Shown here one piece after another: positions 56,041-64,000 of a DNA stretch of 64,000 nucleotides. Source of the DNA: Cristatella mucedo (Eukaryota > Bryozoa > Phylactolaemata > Cristatellidae); assembly GCA_009760855.2 (NCBI GenBank), contig WPIO01000097.1, positions 560,001 through 624,000 of the forward strand, read 5' to 3'. The stretch's first letter is position 1, and the number at the start of each line of letters is the position of its first letter. A model generated the notes under the pieces. It made no database searches. It saw only the letters and a program-made list of their open reading frames with translations, and was not told the origin of the DNA. Both the position numbers and the translations under genes were made by a program.

Positions 56041-57185
56041 CTGACAGCAGAATGGCAAAACACATGTCAGACAAGTCCAAGCAACGGGAGCATGACGTCC
56101 ATAATAATGCTTGAGGCCACTTTCCGAGTGCTACCGAATAATAAAAGGACACGGACTACATACAACACGTTCTCCAGCCCAACAGGAATAATTGTGCCGA
56201 GCTTAGCAAATCCTCTTTCTACAACTACAACTAGGCTTTCGAGGCTGAACAATTTCAACAACAAAAAAGACCTAGTCGTGGAAGGGGCACTGTGTAGTTC
56301 TCTTTACTAGTTCAAGCAACATAGCCTTTTTGCAAAATGCATAGCGAGAAATTCTACAACTGCCTCGCCACGAACTTCCAACAGATGGAGGCTACTACGA
56401 AGCCTCCAGGAGTAAAGGAGGTTATGTAAGTTACTTCAGCAAGTCGTACCGTGCGAACATACCTCTGTGCACGGTTGCCACGCATGCTACCGGTTTCTGC
56501 CTGGGCCGACTGAATCGAGTTCAAACGTTTTCGCTGGGCAAGGAAAAACAAGCTTCTCTTGGAAAAACAAGCCGCTTGTCGAATTTTTTAATTAAGCAAA
56601 ATTTTTTGGTCGGCACTCACCAGAACGCCTCACAAGACAAGTGATGAGCCACCCAAACTGCTATCGCAAGACTGCACCCTTACATTATTGACTGTTTGCA
56701 TGCACAGAAGGTTGTTTTACAATAACTGATATAGAGAGAGATAGCATTGCAGATATGACTTGCACTTCGTCGGTAAAGACAATTAGGTAAGCCAGTAGAA
56801 GTGGAGTAGAAGCCCCCATTGTTTTAACTGCAGCATAAAATCCCTATGAGAATCAAATGTCGGTGCAGGCACTTTACAATCACTGCAAGGGAAGCAATAA
56901 CCAAGAGTCGACAGTAAGCGAGGTACCATGCTCATATAAGCATGCAAAAGCACACAAGACAACGATTGGTAAGACCCATGGTTAGCAACATGCACTGAAT
57001 CATGCACTGAATCATGCACATGCAAGCAAACAAAGAACAAGGAAAAAAAGACGTTTCCTGTGTAGCTGGGAGAGGCAAGAGGGACAGATTCGTCTTCAGC
57101 TGAGTCTTTAATGAAGCACGGCTAAGCCAAAAGTGGCCACGATGCCCTCACGACTTTTTCAGCACTGCATTCTTATGCAAAAAGT

Positions 57186-57194
57186 AGGGGGGGG
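57186..57194. repeat. Poly-G run
   Basis: Nine consecutive G residues in otherwise unremarkable sequence. Confidence 0.8.
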
Positions 57195-57631
57195 GCTCGG
57201 TTGGTCACAGGAGTTGAATGTGGGTCTCCAGTGCAGGTCCAAGTGACATGTGGGTGGTTAGTAAATTTGAAACACCGACAAGAGCCCATTCAACGACTAG
57301 GAGCCATGGACCAATGTAGTAAGTACAAGGGCCATCTCCTGGCCTCTGGCTGTGTGCATACAGCAGGTGCTCGTGGACATTGGGCAAACTGGTAGCAACA
57401 AGGGACTTTCTCTCGCAATCTATCCAGGATCCCCGATGCCTTATGCTGTCCAGGTGAGCCACTTTGCAGCCATTAAGCCCATGCTAGCAGTCAGTGTGCT
57501 TCGCATGGAGGTAGCCACAATTTAAGTTTCGTTTTTGGTTGATCACCAGTCATCAGCCGGATTGCATCACAGTAATGTTTCATGAAAATTGCCTCCATTG
57601 TGTTCTCTCGGTGTTGAGAGTGAGAACTCAC

Positions 57632-57658
57632 CTTAGTCACACCTTCGAGTAGCAGCTG
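57632..57658 (-). other. Alternative phase-0 exon candidate ending in Lys
   Basis: A strong donor AAG|GTGAGT at 57632/57631 is preceded, in phase 0, by codons reading QLLLEGVTK after a tag. The final Lys would recreate the Lys|Val junction seen in human citrin. There is no in-frame ATG before a stop, so it could only be a 24-27 base microexon. This is weak and offered as an alternative to the 58.70 kb candidate. Confidence 0.12.
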
Positions 57659-57829
57659 CTAGAGGCAAGCTCAGTACGGTTCCTATAAAATCACCCCATA
57701 GAGATTCAAGGTCGCTTGCAAATAAGATAGGGCTCCGGTTGCCCGAGTGAGCTTGAGACTGACTTTGAGTCATCCTTCAATTGCTGTACGAATCAAAGTT
57801 ATGGTTACGTCTGCCCCTAGCTCAACCCA

Positions 57830-58000
57830 ATTGCTCCCTAGATTGCACGCGAATGCAGACCCTGCTGAGAGACCGATCCCAGCTGCAACCGACAGGAACA
57901 GAAGCAGGCACAAGACCTCGATAGCATGGGAAGTAGCAGCTCAGGACGGCTGAAAAGGATGTACTACAGTCAGCAGCAGGAGAGTAGGTGTTGTAGCAAA
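57830..58000 (-). mobile_element. LINE family 2 3' UTR fragment, reverse
   Basis: gcatgggaagtagcagctca, then ggctgaaaaggatgtactac and cagcaggagagtaggtgttg match the segment at 51700-51760 in the same orientation. Confidence 0.6.
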
Positions 58001-58700
58001 ACCTAATCAACCAAAATCAGAAATAAACTAGGGCATTGATATACGAGTAGAGCTGAACTCACATTTCAAATTTCACGTTGATCCATGAAGTACTGGCCAA
58101 GTTATGGAATTTATAAGGCACGAAGCTACACTGCAAATAAAGATGTTTGAAAGTCACAAGCATGCAGCTCAAAAAGCTGCATATCTACCAAGGTTCGACA
58201 AGTTGGGACACAAGTCGCCTCCGATACAGAGACCAGTAAATCTGTTATTTGTAGATATGGTGCTTCCGATTTACATCTGGGTAAGATATAGTTTGTAATT
58301 AATCAATTTTTTTTCGTTGAAGTCTACATAACTTCTGATCCCATTTCTACATATTTTGAAAGGTACATTTAGCACATATTTGATTGATGGACCAATTCTC
58401 TCAGAATTTTCTCGCCATTACACCTAAACTCTTGGCCATAGGAGTTAATAATGCTACTGATGGATCCGACGGTAAGAACGGCACTCAAGTAAATCCTTCT
58501 TTAATATTTATTTTCTTTTACATTAATCCTTTGCTCAACCTCTCTCGGCACACTTAAGAGGCACACGCCGACTGCACATATGGACAACAGCAAACAATAG
58601 GCAAGACCTCGATAGTGTTGGCCAGCTTGAACGGCCACGGTTGGTCTGCTCACAAAGGGCATTGAGGCAAGCCAAGCTCCAGCAGAATTACAGCACTCAC

Positions 58701-58733
58701 CGACAAGTGAGGGCCGTCACAGCGTGCTCGCAT
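58701..58733 (-). CDS. Candidate first coding exon of the carrier gene
   Basis: Minus-strand ATG at 58733 opens an 11-codon stretch (MRARCDGPHLS) that ends at donor TCG|GTGAGT in phase 0, the phase needed by the exon at 56.04 kb. It is preceded by tagcag|G, so it could also be an internal exon with one untranslated base. The amino acids are not conserved with the family, but the first few residues rarely are. Support is only ATG, donor and phase. Confidence 0.3.
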
Positions 58734-58914
58734 CCTGCTAAGCCACGGATTCGAAAAACCGCTGGGTAATGGTGACTGCTGCCCCTCCTACAAACAATAA
58801 GCGTTACATCGAACAAATATGACATCGCACGGTAAAAGAAACCCATGTGTAGAATGAACGGCACGTGCAAGATGGAGCCAAGTATTGTTTCAGAAACCAC
58901 TACTAGAAAAATCT

Positions 58915-60340
58915 GGCTCTTCTGTACAGCATCCTCAGAGAACCAAATCTCTATGCAGGCACTTCTGAACTAGCTGCTAGAAAAGCAACAACAGAGGGTA
59001 TCTGACAAGTTTAGACAAGCATGTCAAAGCTTGCAAGAAGACACTCGGGATTAGTAGGAATCGTGCACAGGTTGGCATGCAAATCAAACAGGAACAGAAA
59101 AGACAAGTTTACTTCAGCACACAAATAGATGAATGGAACAAATGCATCTTTAGCTGAGACTTAAATATTGCAAAGTCAGTGCATGTAGTAATATAAGCCA
59201 AAAGCGATAAGAGAATTTCCATATGCTTGAACTTGAGTTCTGCACCAGCAGCAGATGATTAAGGCCCGAGAGTCCTGAATTAATGGAACTGCAGTAATCT
59301 AGACAAGATGTCAAAAACGTATGAACTAGTTTAGCTATCGAGTTCTTGTCCATGCAGGCCTAATTTTGGCAATATTCTCTAGCTGAAAAGCTAGGGAATA
59401 TTGCAAGTAGGCCGACTTGACAGTGGAGGCAATGCACTTATCCAATGACAAGTCGTTCTGGAACAGCATACTGAAATTACGAGCAGATGTCACTAGGAGT
59501 GCTGTTAGATAAAGAAATCTCGAGGTTGAGGTCTTCCGGCCTGAAGACGGATGCCAGGCTTGCCTGTAACAACTAGGTCGGTCTTATCCTCGTTAAGCTT
59601 CAGGAAGCTAGAGGATATCCATATATGAATGACGTGGCTGCAAGTGACTTAAGTGAGTCGGATGAGAAGCAAGGCTGATAAGGGTAGATGGATAGGCAGA
59701 GTTGGGTATCGTTGGTGTAGAAGTAAAAGCACACAGTGTGTTCGGCCATGACATTTGCCAGATGGAGAGTATAGATTGTGAAGAAAAGGAGGCATAAGAC
59801 TGAACCCTTAGGTACCCTAAACCTTCTTTAAGGGCTCCCTAGATTACTGACAGCTTTTTACACCAACAAGCTGTTATCTCACACTGAGGTAGAACCTAAG
59901 ACGGTTAAGCACTGTGCCAATGATGTGTAACCTCCAAAACGGTTTGGTAGTTAACTGTGTCAAATGCTGCTGAAAGATCTACCCTGATCAGCACTGATCA
60001 GAGGTCAATATAAACCCGAAGCCGAGCAGTTTCTGTGGAATAGTTAGCCTTAAATCCCTGTTGGAGCATGCTAGCAAGAGCCAATAAGCAGACGTAATTG
60101 CTCAGCTGCTATGCTATCACTCGGTCAAGTGTCTTGGATAAGAATGGCAGAAGGGAGTATGGACGAAAGGTTCTCAAAATCTACGGTGGGCTTTTAAATG
60201 AGTAGGCTAACAACAGCTGCTTTCCGAGGGGTAGGGACTTCACTGGTAACCAGGGACATATTTTATATATTTGTTAAGGTGGGCAGCAACAGGTCTATGC
60301 ACCTCATAAGTAGAGCTGTTGGGACAGCAATGCAACAGTG
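58915..60340 (-). mobile_element. Decayed LINE with RT core, reverse
   Basis: Minus-strand blocks in order are AAFDTVNYQTV (near 59960), GVPKGSVLCLLFFTIYTLHL, then FYTNDTQLCLSI (59830-59690), FLKLNEDKTDLV (near 59600) and LVHTFLTSCLDYCSS (near 59320). Together they span most of the RT domain. The catalytic YADD-type box reads YTND. Tail-like ctcagagaaccaaatctcta sits at 58935. Frame breaks are many. It is the most complete RT in the window but clearly dead. Confidence 0.75.
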
Positions 60341-60399
60341 GGCCTTCATCTCACACTTTTAAGCAAGCTGCCACCAGCTCCCGAGTGGTCCTACAATAA

Positions 60400-60480
60400 G
60401 ACAACAAGCATATGTCAAGTGCCAAGACAGGGATTAAGTTCTCTGTGGGCCCTATACAAATACATTTCTATTGTATTTGA
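60400..60480 (+). mobile_element. LINE 3' tail
   Basis: agacagggattaagttctct then gtgggccctatacaaataca keeps the terminal hairpin pattern; nothing upstream belongs to it with confidence. Confidence 0.5.
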
Positions 60481-60654
60481 AAGAAGAAGCAGTTTAGTTC
60501 CTATGATAAGACAACAAGCCTCATACGCAAAAGGAAAAGCGACTTAGAAGTGAACAAATAAGTATCACGTGTGACACAAATACGAAGAGACAGATGAAAC
60601 TCCCCCTATAGGGCTGTAGGCTCGAGCCAAAGGCTTTGCTGTTCTAATAGGTTA

Positions 60655-61500
60655 TGCTATTGTGCGACCTTCACCTCGTGCTCGTAATCTAGGTGTCGTG
60701 TTCAACAGCTGCCTCAATTTCAAAAGCTTCATTCAGAAGACTGCCTCTACAGCTAGCCATCACATCCGATCCCTATCCAAGATTAGGAGCTGTCTCCCAC
60801 AGTGGCTTGTAAAAAATTTAACTAGCTCTTTAGTTCTGTCTCGGCTTGATTATTGTAGTTCCCTTTTGGCTGGGCTACCAAAGAAAGCTATTAGGCCACT
60901 GCACCTGACTGTGAATATGGCTGCAAGGCTAGTCTTCAAGTCCCAGAGGTTTGAGCACGTGTCTCCTTTGCTGAAAGAGCTAGGATGGATGCCGGTTGAT
61001 CAACGGATACAGAGCAAAGTTCTTACGCTGACTCACAAGGCCTGCCACGGCTTGGCTCCTTCGTACCTAGCTGAACTGCTGCATCAGTTTCAGCCTGTTC
61101 GCCCCTCAGGTCCTGTGTGGACAATAAATTAGCTGTCCCTTTCTTCCGCTTAAAGACCGTTGGCGATAGAAGCTTTTGCTCTGCAGGTCCTAGACTGTGG
61201 AACTTGCTTCCACAATTCTTACGCAGCAACGACAACTACTCTCCTACTGCCGACTGTGGCACATCTTTTTCAGTGGTCCTGAACTGCTACTTCTATGCTA
61301 CTCACTACCTCAACTGCTCTCCTAACTCTGCTATGCTTCCCACTTTCTTTTTGTTGGGTGAGACTAAGTTTGTTGGCTACCGAATGCGTACCGAAAGCCA
61401 CTGAGGCTGTGAGTGGGCTATATAAAACTGTGTAAGACCCACATGGTCTTTATGACTTTGTGGAGTTACAGACAGAGATACATTACATTACATAACATTC
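60655..61500 (+). mobile_element. LINE family 2, RT C-terminal part and 3' end
   Basis: An open stretch reads RPSPRARNLGVVFNSCLNFK, SLSKIRSCLPQWLVKNLTSS, LVLSRLDYCSSLLAGLPKKA, VSPLLKELGWMPVDQRIQSK and LTHKACHGLAPSYLAELL. After one frame change near 61110, LAVPFFRLKTVGDRSFCSAG then LWNLLP follows. The 3' UTR ends ctttgtggagttacagacag, agatacattacattacat. Best preserved family 2 copy. Confidence 0.9.
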
Positions 61501-61639
61501 CAATTCTGATCGTATCACGGTGAAAACCGCTGCGCTGTTTAGTACACAGCTAAACTGCCACAACAATATCAGCCTCCTCCTCAAGTGCCAGGTTCCTCTC
61601 AACACAACCACAACAAATAACGCCTTCCCTCTCCTTGTA

Positions 61640-61830
61640 TCAATGTTACGTTGTTATATATCTCTGCAGTCAGTAACTCTACAAAGCGACAAGGACTAAT
61701 CGGGTATCACAAAGACGTGTTTTCTTTAGCCGACTCAGAGCCAATGCAGCTTTCGGCGCACACACGGTGACCAACGGAAACACTTGTTCCGAGAGCGACT
61801 GCAGGTCTCATGCGCACAATTCTTTTTTCC
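61640..61830 (-). mobile_element. LINE family 2 3' end, reverse, diverged
   Basis: ctctgcagtcagtaactcta then caaagcgacaaggactaatc and ggtatcacaaagacgtgttt match the terminal segment of family 2 in reverse. Confidence 0.6.
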
Positions 61831-61854
61831 AGAAGCTGGCTCACTGCGGCCGCC

Positions 61855-62050
61855 AGCTAATGTAATGTATCTCCGTCTGTAACTCCACAAAGTCATAAAG
61901 ACCATGTGGGTGTTACGCAGGAGAGTTTTGTATAGCGCACTCACAGCCTAAGCGGCTTTCGGTACGCATTCGGTAGCCAACAGACTTCGTCTCACGCAAC
62001 AAAGAGAAAGTGGGAAGCATAGCAGAGTCAGGAGAGCAGTTGAGGTCTGG
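61855..62050 (-). mobile_element. LINE family 2 3' end, reverse
   Basis: taatgtaatgtatctccgtc, tgtaactccacaaagtcata and aagaccatgtgggtgttacg are the exact reverse of the 61.4 kb tail. The next segment matches its 3' UTR up to gagcagttgaggt. Confidence 0.85.
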
Positions 62051-63934
62051 CATCTCTTCACTGGCTGCCCTTCATCGCTGTCCGTTTGCTACTTGGTTCT
62101 CCGACTGCTTTCCCCCTTCCGCCAGGCTTCTCTAATCTCTGCCTCCCAGTTACCTGCGCCACGGCTACCACAGCAAGGTTGGTCACAGCAAGAATAGTCA
62201 CACCATTTCGGACATCGCGTCTAGACTCTTGTAACTCGCAAAACCCACAACACAACTCAGAAACTAAGCGTACAAAAGCTGCGGCAGTTGCATGAAAAAA
62301 AAAACAACGACAGCTAAAATGAGGGCAGGGTGCCACGTAGCAGCAAGCGCTGTGTTGCTGGATGATTCTTTGTGAAGTAGCAACCGATACCAAAGGCATA
62401 TATTATTTTCTACATTGTTTGCCAAAGTAGCTAAGGCCGATATTCTCTACATGCAAACACTACAACAACGACAGCAATAATAATAATAACCGGTCGTTCT
62501 CACCCTGCTGTATCAAGCTGCAGCCAACCAGTGTAGCCATTTCATTCAGTCATTTCCTACACCACGTTGATTTGATCTCGACATCCCAACAGGAAGGCAT
62601 TCGTCTAACTACGAGAGTTAACGATACCCATTTTAACCTCTGCTCATGCGCTGTATACATTGCTAGAGAGTTCTCGTGGCAAACGATGGTGGGCCAGCCT
62701 TTCAGCTGAACCCCCTAGACGGCCAGCCAGCCAGCCCAAATGTCCAGCTCAGCAGAGAGAGGAATGACTCACACTATTGAAGCCCGTCCAGAAATTGGTC
62801 CAAACCGGCGGGACCCGTTACGTATCTGCCTATTAAGTGGGTGGGGTTGGCACGTCGACGATACTATGGATATCGAAACTTACCTGGCGGGAAACGGAGC
62901 AGCTGAAGCCGAAAGTCGAACCTTCAGCAAACACTAGGCTGCTGAAATTCTCGCTGTTCGCTTTTGATATATAAAATCCTGAACCGTGTGCAATAGTACT
63001 AGCTAGGCCACTCGAACTGAGGAGCGATATCCAGCGCCGCGAACCACGCGCCAGTCACACGCCATACGCATGACGGGCTGGCGAATGAATGCCCGACCGG
63101 CCGTTAAGGGCAAAGCCGAGAGTCGGGCAGCGAGGCTTAAAAAGCGCCTAATCTCCTTCGAGACTGCTCAGGGCAAGCAGGCGACGTCGCGGTCACAGCT
63201 TCCTCACCTTGTTTTCGTGCTTCATGGCCGCGACCATTACAGCCATGATTATGAGTTGGGCTATCCCAGGATCTCGCCAAGCCAGCAAGGTCGCTGTGCG
63301 AGGTCGAGTCACTATGACCACCGACGATAAGCATTTGATTTAAATTGTTGGCATTTGCGATACTTTGCTTATTTGAATTATAAATTATTAAAATTATGAT
63401 TCTGAGTTTATTTAGAATATCAAGTTCCACGCTAGACCATGTTCGACCTACGACCCGTATGCCAAACCCCCTCCTGTGCAATTGGCGTGCATTGCAAGTG
63501 CCGCGTTCGGCGACCCGCTACCTCTCTGGCTGCAGCGCAGGCGCAAGGCAGCGGCTGGAACCTGGCTGGGAAAGAAAAAGAAGCCCGCCGCTACAGCCTT
63601 GCGCGGAACGGCTAAATCAGCTGGGGTTGCACTGGTGGGCCTGCGTGCGGTGCGTCTTAAAACTGCTCGTGCGATTCGTCACCGCAGAGCCCACCCAGAA
63701 AGCTTATGCGTCGCAAAGCGACCCTGCGTAGCCGCGCAGCTCACCTGTCCCTCCTAGTGCACCCGGAGACAAAGGGTCCTTACCGCCAAAGGGCTCGCTA
63801 TTGCTTACACATTTTAGTCTTGCACAGCAGCAAAGAGCAGGCGCACATGAATGCGGCATTGTCCTGGGAATGCGAAAGCATGCGAACACTGCAGCCCCTG
63901 GGTCATAGTCTACGGTTACCCTGCTCGCTCGCTC
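62051..63934. other. GC-richer flank without recognised gene; possible promoter inside
   Basis: Short frames on both strands, none recognised. The TATA element and donor near 62.9 kb are described separately. Confidence 0.4.
62884..62976 (-). promoter_or_regulatory. Possible core promoter and non-coding first exon of the carrier gene
   Basis: On the minus strand a TATATA element (62973-62968) lies about 30 bases before a stretch ending in a perfect donor CCGCCAG|GTAAGT at 62884/62883. No ATG occurs between them in a useful frame, so this would be an untranslated exon. The same DNA reads TATATAAAA on the plus strand (62968-62976), so the direction is uncertain. It is the best upstream transcription start candidate for the leftward gene, by inference only. 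Confidence 0.25.
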
Positions 63935-63995
63935 TTCACGACTCAGGTCGCGGGTTTGAGTCTTGCAGCCGACAATCCTCTGTTGAATTGTGCAA
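63935..63995 (+). mobile_element. Family A SINE, cut by window end
   Basis: cacgactcaggtcgcgggtt then tgagtcttgcagccgacaat matches the B-box region and the start of the central part. Confidence 0.55.
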
Positions 63996-64000
63996 ACCCA

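Larger units (their letters stand above)
56041..57829. other. Upstream intron of the carrier gene or 5' flank
   Basis: If the first coding exon lies at 58.70 kb, this is intron. No repeat longer than a few bases was recognised and no other gene seen. Confidence 0.4.

Overview
This is animal (metazoan invertebrate) nuclear DNA. It carries one convincingly recognisable protein-coding gene, on the minus strand, embedded in repeat-rich sequence. The evidence for an animal is GT-AG introns, a split mitochondrial carrier gene, decayed CR1/L2-type non-LTR retrotransposons, tRNA-derived SINEs, a Tc1/mariner remnant and several microsatellites. I cannot name the phylum from the sequence alone.

The main gene is a calcium-regulated mitochondrial aspartate/glutamate carrier (aralar/citrin, SLC25A12/SLC25A13 family). 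It runs leftwards from about 56.04 kb to a stop codon at 23.733 kb. I placed 16 coding exons by hand from splice signals, reading phase and similarity to the family. Together they give 1989 bases, exactly 662 codons plus a stop, with every intron phase consistent. Only a short first coding exon is missing; candidates lie at 58.70 kb and 57.63 kb, and a possible promoter and non-coding first exon at 62.9 kb. The N-terminal half is the EF-hand regulatory domain (exons at 56.0-44.0 kb). The C-terminal half is the six-helix carrier (43.4-25.0 kb), followed by the conserved C-terminal tail (23.8 kb). The EF-hand that binds calcium in human citrin has lost key ligands here, which is the most interesting protein-level observation.

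The rest is mostly repeats. LINE family 1 is a CR1/L2-like element whose 3' end is a nested hairpin followed by (ATT)n. It occurs as many 5'-truncated copies in both orientations (8.1, 9.9, 17.9, 21.5, 27.8, 30.7, 32.3, 34.9, 37.4, 40.6, 45.7, 48.7, 49.4 and 54.2 kb). LINE family 2 has a different 3' end and occurs at 22.0, 51.5, 57.8, 60.7, 61.6 and 61.9 kb. A further decayed LINE with reverse-transcriptase motifs lies at 58.9-60.3 kb. A tRNA-headed SINE family with two conserved internal hairpins occurs at 2.0, 9.1, 16.0, 20.8, 22.5, 22.8, 27.1, 30.5, 33.2, 40.1 and 47.0 kb, and a second tRNA-like family at 46.3 and 55.1 kb. Other remnants are Tc1/mariner (1-0.96 kb), a decayed repeat-borne protein (28.3-29.3 kb) and a possible Gypsy protease fragment (35.4 kb).

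From 1 to 23.7 kb I recognise no host gene. The stretch 10.8-17.6 kb is GC-rich, poor in repeats and open in several frames on both strands, but nothing in it matches a family I know. From 62.1 kb to the end is another GC-richer region, which may hold the promoter of the carrier gene.
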